A DNA stretch of 64,000 bases from CAZUDO01 sp964618895 (GTDB lineage Bacteria > Desulfobacterota > Binatia > DP-6). Positions 40,949-49,047 of the stretch are shown in pieces (the stretch's first letter is position 1; the number at the start of each line of letters is the position of its first letter). The notes under the pieces are model-generated. The model was not told where the DNA came from, made no database searches, and worked only from the letters and a program-made list of their open reading frames with translations. The DNA lies in the NCBI GenBank assembly GCA_964618895.1, contig CAZUDO010000057.1:62001-126000 (forward strand). The letters run 5' to 3'. The position numbers and the translations under genes are program-made.

Positions 40949-42816
40949 ACGGCGCAGGGCGCGCCCGGGCGATCGGTGCAGGGGTGGCAGGGGGGCTGGT
41001 GGCCGCGGCAACCGTCGGTGCCGGCGAGGCGGTGTTCAGCTGGGTCCATGCCCACGGCGCCGGGGAATGGCCCGCCATCGGCTGGGCGCTCATTGCCTAC
41101 GGCGCGCTCGGGGCCGTGGCCGGGCTCGGTACCGGGCTGTTCGCGGCCGTGGTCGGGATCGAGGGCTTCGGGCTGGCGCTTGCCGGTGTCGGGGGAGCGC
41201 TCACGTTCGTGGTCGGGCGCTTTCACATCATCCGCGACATCTTCATGGAGCAGGCCCCCCGCGGTCTGGTCCCGACGCTGGTGCAGGTGGGTGCGCTGGT
41301 CGGGGTGGTGCTGGCCGGCGTGATGCTCTGGCGGGCGCTGCGCGGTGCCGATGGTCGGCGGCGTGTGCTGGCCCGCCCGGTCCTGGCGGGCGTGCTCGTC
41401 GCAGCGGCCGGGATGGCCTGGAACGCCGTCGCGTTCCTCCGCCCTGCGCCGCCGCCCCCGGCGGCGGTCGCACGGGGCCCCGCGCCCGCGGGCGCCCCGA
41501 ACGTCATCCTGCTGATGATCGACACCCTGCGCGCGGATCATCTCTCGTGCTACGGCTACGCCGCCAACAAGACCCCCCACATCGACCGCCTGGCCGCCGA
41601 CGGGGTGCGCTTCGCGCAGGCGTTCGGACAGGCATCGTGGACGCGGCCGGCGGTCGCCACCATCTTGACGGGGCTGTACCCGTCATCGCACGGCGCCGTG
41701 CACAAGGCCGATATCCTGCCCAATCGAGTCGACACCCTCGCCGAGGTCCTGCAGCGCGGCGGATATCGGACGGTCGGGTTTCCGAACAACGCCAACGTCT
41801 CGCCGGTGTTCAACTTCCAGCAGGGGTTCGACGAATACCACTACCTCGCCCCGTCGTTGTTCTTCGGTGCCGACGAGCCGGCGGCCCAGCTGGCGGCGTA
41901 CAACATCCTCCGGCTCGTCCGCGAGCGGTTCCTGGCGCGCTCGGTCGACGTGCACAACTACTACCAGCCCGCGGATGTGGTCACCGCCGCAGCGCGAGGC
42001 TGGATCGACGCCCGCAGGGCAGGAGAGCCGCCGTTCTTCCTGTTCTTGCACTACATGGACCCGCACGATCCCTACATGGTGCACCCGTTCAACGGCGAGG
42101 GGTACGCGCGCGTCGCCAACCCGAACCCGCCGGCGGACGTGGCGGCCAAGTACCGGGCGCTGTACGATGGCGAGATATCCTACCTCGACACACACCTGGG
42201 GGCCCTGTTCGACTACCTGCAGACGCGTGGACTCTACGACCAGACGCTCCTCGTGCTCACCGCCGACCACGGTGAGGAGTTCCAGGAGCATGGCGGCTGG
42301 TGGCACGGGACGACGCTGTACGACGAGCAGATCCACATTCCCCTCATCATGAAGCCGGCGCGTGGCGGCGCCGGCGGCAGGGTCGCTGACGAGTTGGCGA
42401 CCCAGCTCGACATCGCGTCGACCGTATTGGGCGTGGCCGGGATCCCGATCCCGGAGACCTACCAGGGGCACCCGCTCCCCCTCGATGGCGGGGCGCCACC
42501 TGCACGCCAGACCGTCTTCAGCGAAGAGGACCTGGAGGGCAACGTCCTGCAGGCGGTGCGGTCGCGCGAGTGGAAGTTCATCACGGCCAACCCGGGCAAC
42601 CCGCGGGGGCTCAACCCCGAGGAGTTGTACGACCTCCCCACGGATCCGGGCGAGAAGAAGAACGTCGTGCAGCGTACACCGGCAGAGGCCGAGCAGATGC
42701 GCGCCGAGCTGGGCAAGTCCGTCTTGCAGGCGCGCGCACATGCCGGAGGGAGTGAACAGGCGGGCGGCGATGCGGCCACGCAGGAGCGTCTGCGTGCCCT
42801 CGGCTACGTGAACTGA
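40945..42816 (+). CDS. Membrane-anchored sulfatase-fold enzyme with LGYVN tail
   Basis: 623 residues, GTG start overlapping the remnant upstream. About five hydrophobic segments fill the first ~175 residues. The catalytic domain has ILLMIDTLRADHLSCYGY, GQASWTRPAVATILTGLYPSSHG (Thr nucleophile), HYMDPHDPYMVHPF and TADHGEEFQEHGGWWHG. It lacks a C/S-x-P-x-R sulfatase signature, so phosphotransfer or phosphodiester cleavage is more likely than sulfate hydrolysis. The C-terminus AATQERLRALGYVN bears the shared tail. The overall plan is like the enzyme at 26662, which has no tail. Confidence 0.8.
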   Translation: MNGAGRARAIGAGVAGGLVAAATVGAGEAVFSWVHAHGAGEWPAIGWALIAYGALGAVAGLGTGLFAAVVGIEGFGLALAGVGGALTFVVGRFHIIRDIFMEQAPRGLVPTLVQVGALVGVVLAGVMLWRALRGADGRRRVLARPVLAGVLVAAAGMAWNAVAFLRPAPPPPAAVARGPAPAGAPNVILLMIDTLRADHLSCYGYAANKTPHIDRLAADGVRFAQAFGQASWTRPAVATILTGLYPSSHGAVHKADILPNRVDTLAEVLQRGGYRTVGFPNNANVSPVFNFQQGFDEYHYLAPSLFFGADEPAAQLAAYNILRLVRERFLARSVDVHNYYQPADVVTAAARGWIDARRAGEPPFFLFLHYMDPHDPYMVHPFNGEGYARVANPNPPADVAAKYRALYDGEISYLDTHLGALFDYLQTRGLYDQTLLVLTADHGEEFQEHGGWWHGTTLYDEQIHIPLIMKPARGGAGGRVADELATQLDIASTVLGVAGIPIPETYQGHPLPLDGGAPPARQTVFSEEDLEGNVLQAVRSREWKFITANPGNPRGLNPEELYDLPTDPGEKKNVVQRTPAEAEQMRAELGKSVLQARAHAGGSEQAGGDAATQERLRALGYVN

Positions 42817-42845
42817 CCGGTTCGGAACCCTCGGGGGGGTGACGG

Positions 42846-44519
42846 GTGGCAGCCCCGGTTGTCGTCATTGGCCTCGACGGGGCCACGCTCGACCTGCTCG
42901 TTCCGTGGGTGGCAGCGGGTCGCCTACCTGTATTGGGCCGGCTGATGGCGCGGGGGGCGTGGGGTGGGCTGCGCTCGACGCTCCCGGCGGCGACGTTTCC
43001 TGCGTGGACGTCGCTGGTGACCGGGCTCAACCCGGGTCGACACGGCGTGCTCGATTTCACGGAGCGCATTCCCGGGACCTACCGCGTGCGCTTCGTGAAC
43101 GGCAGCCACCGCCAGGCGCCCGCATTGTGGACACACCTCGCGGCGGCGGGGCGGCGGGTGGGTGTGCTCACCGTGCCGGCCACGTATCCGCCGGAGCCCG
43201 TGCCGGGGGTCATGGTGAGTGGATTCGACACCCCGCTGACCACGGCGATCGACGGATCATTCGTCTCGCCGCGCACCCTGTACCCGGAGATCCAGCGGCT
43301 GGTCGGCCGCTTGCCCTTCGCCGACTTCCAGGAGGTCGCGACCACGCCGACCTGGCACGCCGAGGCGATCGCTCGTCTGCTGGATGGGGTCGGGAAGCGC
43401 GCCAGGTTGGCGGCGTCGTTGCTGGCCCGCGAGTCGCTCGGACTGCTGATGGTGGTCTTCGGCGAGTCGGACACCGTGGCGCATCACTTCTGGCGCTTTC
43501 ACGACCCTTCCTCGCCACGGTACGCGCCGAGCGCGTTCGCGCATGCCATCCGGGAGGTGTACGAGGCGCTCGACGCGGCGATCGGGCAGGTGCTGGCCGC
43601 TGCGCCCGCCGATGCGGTGGTCGCCGTCGTCTCCGATCACGGCAGTGGTGGCGCGGGAGACCGGGTCGTTCACGTGAACCGTCACCTCGCCGACAGCGGC
43701 CTGCTCACGTTCCAGCGTACGAATCTGGTCGGCCGGGTGGCGGGCCACGTGCGCGCCGCCGCGCTCCGTGCCGTGCCGGTGGCGTGGCAGGGGCGTGTCC
43801 TGCGCCGGGCACCGGCGGCCGCAGGGCGGTTGGAGGGTCTCTGCCGGTTCGGTGGCATCGACTGGTCGAACACCGTGGCGTACTCCGAGGAGCTGGACTA
43901 TCACCCGAGCGTGTGGCTCAACCTGCGCGGCCGCGAGCCCGAAGGGACGGTGGATCCCGCTGCCTACGGCGCCGTGCGTGCGCGTATCATCGACGCCCTC
44001 GAGGCGTGGTACGACGACACCGGCCGGCGGGTGGTGGAACGGGTCTGGCGTCGGGAAGAGGTGTATCACGGCCCCTTCGTGGAGCAGGCGCCGGATCTTC
44101 TTCTTGAGTTCTCGTTGGTCGATGGGTACAGCCCATCCTGCCTGCGTAGCGCAGGCGCCGGTCCGGCGCTGCGCCGTCTCGCGCCGACGGAGCACGACGG
44201 CGGCAAGGGGCGTGGCATGAACGGCGCCCATCGGCGCCATGGCGTGTTTCTCTTCGCCGGACCCGGGGTGCGCCCGGCCGGTGTACTGCCGGCAGCCGAT
44301 ATCGTCGACGTGCTGCCGACTCTGCTCGCGCTCGCCGGTGAGCCGGTGCCAGCCGGGCTCGACGGGGCACCGATTGGCGGCGTGATGACCGAGGTGCCTC
44401 GCTTCGGGCCGGAGCTGGTCCCGCCACCGTCGGGAGCGCCGACGCGCTTCAGTGAGGACGAGACGCGCGACCTGGAACGGCGCCTGGCAGCGCTCGGCTA
44501 CCTCGAGACGGATTCCTGA
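42846..44519 (+). CDS. Alkaline-phosphatase-superfamily phosphohydrolase with LGYLE tail
   Basis: 557 residues, GTG start. Motifs are VVVIGLDGATLD (Asp11), LPAATFPAWTSLVTGLNPGRHG (Thr50), SDTVAHHFWRFHDP and VVSDHGSGG. The C-terminus is RFSEDETRDLERRLAALGYLETDS: the shared tail plus three extra residues. Closest in layout to the copies at 16480 and 20089. It overlaps the next glycosyltransferase by one base (TGATG). Probably cytoplasmic; substrate unknown. Confidence 0.85.
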   Translation: MAAPVVVIGLDGATLDLLVPWVAAGRLPVLGRLMARGAWGGLRSTLPAATFPAWTSLVTGLNPGRHGVLDFTERIPGTYRVRFVNGSHRQAPALWTHLAAAGRRVGVLTVPATYPPEPVPGVMVSGFDTPLTTAIDGSFVSPRTLYPEIQRLVGRLPFADFQEVATTPTWHAEAIARLLDGVGKRARLAASLLARESLGLLMVVFGESDTVAHHFWRFHDPSSPRYAPSAFAHAIREVYEALDAAIGQVLAAAPADAVVAVVSDHGSGGAGDRVVHVNRHLADSGLLTFQRTNLVGRVAGHVRAAALRAVPVAWQGRVLRRAPAAAGRLEGLCRFGGIDWSNTVAYSEELDYHPSVWLNLRGREPEGTVDPAAYGAVRARIIDALEAWYDDTGRRVVERVWRREEVYHGPFVEQAPDLLLEFSLVDGYSPSCLRSAGAGPALRRLAPTEHDGGKGRGMNGAHRRHGVFLFAGPGVRPAGVLPAADIVDVLPTLLALAGEPVPAGLDGAPIGGVMTEVPRFGPELVPPPSGAPTRFSEDETRDLERRLAALGYLETDS

Positions 44520-45652
44520 TGCGCATCGTGTTGGTCCTGGCCGGTCCGTATCCGGCGCTCCGCGGCTCGCAGGTGCTCGTGCAGCAGGTCGCGACCGGCC
44601 TCGAGAGGCGTGGAAACACCGTGCACCTGGTCACGTACGGCCGCCGCGACGTGCGCCGGCAGGGGCCGAGCATCGAACGCGTCGGGCGCGACCTGTGGTT
44701 GACCGTGTGCCTGTGGCGTACCGTCCGGCGCGAGCGGATCGACGTGATCCACGCCCACAACTACGAGGCGGCGATCGCCGGCCTGTTGGTGGCACGGGTG
44801 ACCGGGCGCCCGCTGGTGTATCACGGCCACAACGCGCTCGCGGAAGAGTTGCCGACGTATTTTACCCGGCCGCGGACACGCCGGATTGCACGTACCGTGG
44901 GCGGGCTGCTCGATGCCCAGGTGCCCCGCCGCGCGGACTTTTGCATCGCCGTGAGCGAGGCCCTGGGGGACATGCTGCGCCAGCGCGGGGTCCCCGAGGG
45001 CGAGCTCGCATGCATCCACCCGGTCGGCGATCCGTCCGAGCTCGACCCCGTACCGCCCACCGATGGATCGACCGGGCTGGTGTGCTACGCAGGCAACCTC
45101 GACCGCTATCAGAACCTCGATTTCCTCCTGCGCAGTTTCGTGCGAGTGCGCGCGGACGTTCCGCGCGCGCGTCTCGTGCTGGTGACGCACGCGGCGGCAG
45201 ATACGGAGACCGTCCGGTCCTGCTGCGAGATCCCAGGGGTGGAGGTCGTGTGTGCCGGGTCGTACGGTGAGGCGCGCGCGCGTCTCGACGAGGCAGACGT
45301 GGCGGTGTCGCCACGGGAGGAGCGTTCCGGGTTTCCGATGAAGCTGCTCAATTACATGGCGGCTGGGAAGGCGATCGTCGCCTGTGCAGGCTCCGCCAAA
45401 GGCCTCCGCGACGGGGTGACCGGATGGGTCGTCCCGGATGGGGACGAGGTGGCGTTCGCGAAGGCGGTCGGGACGTTGTTGCAGGATCGCGGCGCCCGTG
45501 TCCGGCTGGGCGCGGCGGCGCGGCGAGCGATCGAGAGCACCACCGCGTGGGAGAGCGTGCTCGATCGGCTCGAAACCATCTACAGAACGGTGACGTCGGT
45601 GTCGTGGCGCGCGCGGCGCCAACGGATGTCGGCCGTGGCCTGCTCGGAGTGA
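44519..45652 (+). CDS. Glycosyltransferase family 4
   Basis: 377 residues. The N-terminal domain begins MRIVLVLAGPYPALRGSQVLVQQ and includes DVIHAHNYEAAI; the C-terminal domain has VCYAGNLDRYQNLDFLL and EERSGFPMKLLNYMAAGKAIVA, the GT4 donor-binding region. It is the last clear polysaccharide gene before the catabolic trio. It adds a sugar from a nucleotide donor; specificity unknown. Confidence 0.87.
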   Translation: MRIVLVLAGPYPALRGSQVLVQQVATGLERRGNTVHLVTYGRRDVRRQGPSIERVGRDLWLTVCLWRTVRRERIDVIHAHNYEAAIAGLLVARVTGRPLVYHGHNALAEELPTYFTRPRTRRIARTVGGLLDAQVPRRADFCIAVSEALGDMLRQRGVPEGELACIHPVGDPSELDPVPPTDGSTGLVCYAGNLDRYQNLDFLLRSFVRVRADVPRARLVLVTHAAADTETVRSCCEIPGVEVVCAGSYGEARARLDEADVAVSPREERSGFPMKLLNYMAAGKAIVACAGSAKGLRDGVTGWVVPDGDEVAFAKAVGTLLQDRGARVRLGAAARRAIESTTAWESVLDRLETIYRTVTSVSWRARRQRMSAVACSE

Positions 45653-45657
45653 AGACT

Positions 45658-46698
45658 ATGAGTACACGTCCACGGGTGGCGATCACGATGGGGGATGCGG
45701 CGGGGATCGGCCCCGAGATCACGGTCAAGTCGCTGGCCGACCCCGCGGCGACGCAATGGTGCGTACCCCTGGTGTTGGGGGATGCCCGCGTGCTCGAGCG
45801 GGCGATGGAGGTGACGGGAGTCCGGTTGCCGATCCGCGTGCTGCAGCGCGCCACGGAGGCGGAGGGGAAGCCCGGAACCATCGAACTCCTCGACTACGGC
45901 AACGTCGACATGGCGGCCCATCGCTGGGGGGTGGTGAACCCGAACTTCGGCGCGGCGGCGGTGCACTACACGCGCGAGGCCGGTCGTCTGGCGCTCGCGG
46001 GCGAGATCGATGCGGTGGTGTCGGCGCCGCTCAACAAGGAGGCAATGCACGCCGCCGGATACCCGTACGAGGGACAGACGGAGATCCTGGGCGAGCTCAG
46101 CCGGAGCAGGCCGGCCATGGTGCTCATCCTGCACAAGATGCGGCTCATGTTGTTCACGAACCACATGGCGCTGCGCGCGGTGTGTGACTACATCCGGACC
46201 GACCGGGTCCTCGACCGTCTCATCCTGGCCGATGCCGCGTTGCGTGACATGGGCATCGCGCGACCGCGTCTGGCGGTGGCGGGGTTGAATCCGCATGCAG
46301 GCGAGGGAGGCGCGTTCGGTCACGAAGAGCAGGAGCATATCCTGCCCGCGCTCGAGCAGGCGCGGGCGCGAGGCATCGACGCCGTAGGGCCGTTCCCCGC
46401 CGACACCGTCTTCTTGAAGGCGCGCGACGGGGCGTACGACCTGACGCTCGCGCTCTATCACGATCAGGGTCTGATGGCGGTCAAGCTGCTCGGCTTCGGA
46501 ACGGTGGTGACCCTGCTCGTCGGGCTCCCGCTGATCCGGACTTCGACCGGCCACGGCACCGCCTTCGACATCGCCGGGAAGAACATCGCCGATCATCGCA
46601 ACCTGCTCGAGGCGCTGCGTGTGGGGGCGGAGGTGGCAGGTGCGCGCCAGGGGGCGTCGACGCGCGGGCTCGCCGCGCAATGCGGCCGGGCAGCGTGA
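45658..46698 (+). CDS. PdxA-family dehydrogenase, PdxA2-like
   Basis: 346 residues. ITMGDAAGIGPEI, SAPLNKEAMHAAG, FTNHMALR, GLNPHAGEGGAFG and YHDQGLMAVKLLGFG are the conserved PdxA motifs, with the metal-binding histidines. PdxA proper oxidises 4-phosphohydroxy-threonine for vitamin B6; PdxA2 members act on 4-phospho-D-threonate or -erythronate and yield dihydroxyacetone phosphate. A DUF1537 kinase two genes downstream, the known partner of PdxA2, favours the catabolic role. It overlaps the cyclase-like gene by one base. Confidence 0.85.
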   Translation: MSTRPRVAITMGDAAGIGPEITVKSLADPAATQWCVPLVLGDARVLERAMEVTGVRLPIRVLQRATEAEGKPGTIELLDYGNVDMAAHRWGVVNPNFGAAAVHYTREAGRLALAGEIDAVVSAPLNKEAMHAAGYPYEGQTEILGELSRSRPAMVLILHKMRLMLFTNHMALRAVCDYIRTDRVLDRLILADAALRDMGIARPRLAVAGLNPHAGEGGAFGHEEQEHILPALEQARARGIDAVGPFPADTVFLKARDGAYDLTLALYHDQGLMAVKLLGFGTVVTLLVGLPLIRTSTGHGTAFDIAGKNIADHRNLLEALRVGAEVAGARQGASTRGLAAQCGRAA

Positions 46699-47327
46699 TG
46701 GCACAACGGGTGATCGACATCTCGATCCCCAACCGGGTCGGGATGCACAGCTATCCGGGCGATCCGACCCTGCAGGTAGACCAGGCGCGCGCCCTCCGGA
46801 ACGGGGACGCGTGCAACCTGTCGCTGCTCACGATGGGGAGTCACACCGGCACACACGTCGATGCGCCGTACCATTTCCTGGGCGACGGGCCACGCCTCGG
46901 CGACGTTCCTCTCGATCGCATGGTCGGGGAAGCGTTGGTGGCCGATTTGCGCGGGCGGGCGGCGGTCGATGCAAGCGCGCTCGGCGGCGTTGCCCTGCGC
47001 CCGGGCGACATTCTCCTCTGCTTGACCGACAACTCGGCCCGCTGGCAGGCGCCGGCGTTCCAGCGCGACTTCACGTACATCACCGAGGACGCCGCCGAGG
47101 TGCTGGTTGCGGAAGGCGTCCGGGCGGTTGGCATGGACTATCTGTCGATCGAGCGCTTCGGAAGCACCGCCTTTCCAGTGCATCACCGGTTGCTCGGTGC
47201 GGGGGTATTCGTGATCGAGGGCCTTGATCTCTCCTCCGCGTCGCCCGGGCGGTATACGCTCGTATGCCTGCCGCTCAAGTTCCCCGAACTCGACGGCGCC
47301 CCCGCGCGCGCCGTCCTGCTTGCCTAA
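46698..47327 (+). CDS. Cyclase-family (kynurenine formamidase-like) hydrolase
   Basis: 209 residues from ATG 46698 (TGATG junction with the PdxA2-like gene). VIDISIPNRVGMHSYPGDP and MGSHTGTHVDAPYHFLGDG form the zinc/manganese-binding H-x-G-T-H-x-D-x-x-x-H signature of the cyclase/formamidase family. Members hydrolyse N-formyl amides, lactones or related bonds. Between PdxA2- and DUF1537-type genes, a lactonase or other preparatory step in sugar-acid use is possible; this is inference. Confidence 0.82.
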   Translation: MAQRVIDISIPNRVGMHSYPGDPTLQVDQARALRNGDACNLSLLTMGSHTGTHVDAPYHFLGDGPRLGDVPLDRMVGEALVADLRGRAAVDASALGGVALRPGDILLCLTDNSARWQAPAFQRDFTYITEDAAEVLVAEGVRAVGMDYLSIERFGSTAFPVHHRLLGAGVFVIEGLDLSSASPGRYTLVCLPLKFPELDGAPARAVLLA

Positions 47328-47344
47328 CCCCTCACGAGTCCCTC

Positions 47345-48586
47345 ATGCATGCTCTACGTGTCATTGCCGACGACCTCACAGGTGCGTGCGACGTGGGTGC
47401 CGAACTCTTGCCCTGGCCGGGCGGGATCGCGGTGCAGCCGGCGCTCGAGCACCGGCTGCCCGGAGTGTACGCCCCGGCGGGCGCCGAGACGCTGTGGGTG
47501 CGGAACACCCAGAGCCGGACCCTGTCGCCGACGGATGCGGCGCAGCGCGTGACCGGCGCGCTCGGCGATATGGGCCCCGGATGGAAGGGCCTGGTGCTCA
47601 AGAAGATCGACACCGGATTGCGTGGCCAACTCGGTGCCGAGATCGACGCCGCGATGGATGCGTTAGGGGTCGACGAGGCGTTCGTGCTGCCGGCGATTCC
47701 CGAGGTGGGGCGCACGACCCAGCAGGGACGTCAGCTGATCGGTGGCGTGCCGGTCCATCAGACGGCCTTCGCGCGCGATCCGCAGAACCCGATTCGCGAT
47801 GCCAGCGTGGTCGTGGCACTGGCCGCCACCGGGCGCCGCCGGGTAGCGGTGATGGGACTCGGGGCGGTTCGTGGAGGGCTGGGGCAAGCGGTGGACGAAG
47901 CCCAGGCCGGTGGGGCGCAGGTATTCGTCTGTGACGGCGAGACGGACGCTGATCTGGAGCGTGCGGTCCGGAGCCTGCTCCTGCGCGGCCGGCCGCTCCT
48001 GCTGGCCGGGTCCATCGGGCTCGCGCGGGCGCTGCGGCGCGTCCTCGGGACGGAGCACGGGGCGCGACGGCGTCCCCTCGGCCCGGCGCCGGCCGCTGGG
48101 GCGGGGGTGCTGGTGGTCGCGGGCAGTGCCCATCCGGCGACGCGCGCGCAGATGGAACGGGCCGCGGCTCGCGGGGTGATCGAACCGCTCGAGGTCGGGG
48201 ATGGCGACGGCACGGCCGCCGGCCTGGCGGCAGCACGCCTGCTGCGTGCCGGCCGCTGCCCGGCACTCTTCCCGCCGGCGGCTCCCCTGGAGGGCGGAAG
48301 CGGTACCGTGCTGGCGGTGCTGCGCCGGGCAGCGCTGGCCGCGCTGTCGCGCGGACGTCCGGGAGGCCTGGCGCTGATCGGCGGCGAGACCGCCTATCAG
48401 GTGCTCGAGGGACTGGGGTTGCCGGCGATCTGGCTGGAAACGCGCCTCTGTCCGCTGGTCGTCCGCGGCCGGCTGATGTCGGGCCCCTACGGGGGGCTGG
48501 CGTTGGTCACGAAAGGCGGGTCGTGGGGAGGCGTCGACCTCCTTGGCGCCATCGTGCAGCAGCTGCTGCGGGCAGGGCGCGCATGA
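47345..48586 (+). CDS. Four-carbon acid sugar kinase (DUF1537 family)
   Basis: 413 residues. The start MHALRVIADDLTGACDVGAEL is the hallmark of DUF1537 kinases; KKIDTGLRGQLGAEI and LALVTKGGSWGG near the end are the substrate- and nucleotide-binding motifs. The family includes D-threonate and D-erythronate kinases that work with PdxA2. This supports a pathway: sugar acid, then 4-phospho acid, then dihydroxyacetone phosphate. It overlaps the FKBP gene by four bases. Confidence 0.85.
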   Translation: MHALRVIADDLTGACDVGAELLPWPGGIAVQPALEHRLPGVYAPAGAETLWVRNTQSRTLSPTDAAQRVTGALGDMGPGWKGLVLKKIDTGLRGQLGAEIDAAMDALGVDEAFVLPAIPEVGRTTQQGRQLIGGVPVHQTAFARDPQNPIRDASVVVALAATGRRRVAVMGLGAVRGGLGQAVDEAQAGGAQVFVCDGETDADLERAVRSLLLRGRPLLLAGSIGLARALRRVLGTEHGARRRPLGPAPAAGAGVLVVAGSAHPATRAQMERAAARGVIEPLEVGDGDGTAAGLAAARLLRAGRCPALFPPAAPLEGGSGTVLAVLRRAALAALSRGRPGGLALIGGETAYQVLEGLGLPAIWLETRLCPLVVRGRLMSGPYGGLALVTKGGSWGGVDLLGAIVQQLLRAGRA

Positions 48587-49047
48587 TGAAGGTGGCTGCC
48601 GGACGGGTGGTGACGCTCGAGTACACCGTCCAGCTCGCCGATGGCTCGCCCATCGATTCGACCGGGGCGTGTGGCCCGGTCACGGTCATGGTCGGTAGCG
48701 GGCAGCTCTTTCCGGCCCTCGAGGAGCGTCTCGACGGCATGGTGGCGGGGGAGACGCGGGACCTGCGCATTCCCGCCGAAGATGCCTACGGGCCATGGCA
48801 TGCGGAGCTGGTGCGGACGCTGCCACGCGACCGCCTGCCGGACGGCCTGGAGCTCACCGTCGGCGCCGACTACCGGGTGACGGTGTCGGACGGGAAGATG
48901 GTGCGCTTCCGGGTGGTGGACGTGGGCGCGGCCGAGGTGCAGGCCGATTTCAACCCGCGTGGGGCGGGGCAGGATATGCACGCCACCGTCACCGTCATCG
49001 CGGTGCGGGGCGCGACGCCGGCGGAGGAGCGCCGCGGTCGGGTGTAG
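48583..49047 (+). CDS. FKBP-type peptidyl-prolyl isomerase, SlyD-like
   Basis: 154 residues. VVTLEYTVQLADGSPIDST, VMVGSGQLFPALEERLDGM and RIPAEDAYGPW form the FKBP domain, with the IF-type insertion (about 70-120) and DFNPRGAGQDMHATVTVIAV matching the SlyD layout. It lacks SlyD's His-rich tail and the usual N-H-P histidine. It likely helps fold proteins in the cytoplasm. Last gene of the long plus-strand run; it overlaps the convergent gene by 53 bp. Confidence 0.87.
   Translation: MMKVAAGRVVTLEYTVQLADGSPIDSTGACGPVTVMVGSGQLFPALEERLDGMVAGETRDLRIPAEDAYGPWHAELVRTLPRDRLPDGLELTVGADYRVTVSDGKMVRFRVVDVGAAEVQADFNPRGAGQDMHATVTVIAVRGATPAEERRGRV

Noticed and set aside
45658..46698. Assigning this gene to vitamin B6 synthesis (pdxA)
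   Set aside because: The adjacent DUF1537 kinase and cyclase genes fit the PdxA2-type sugar-acid role better; other B6 genes are absent.
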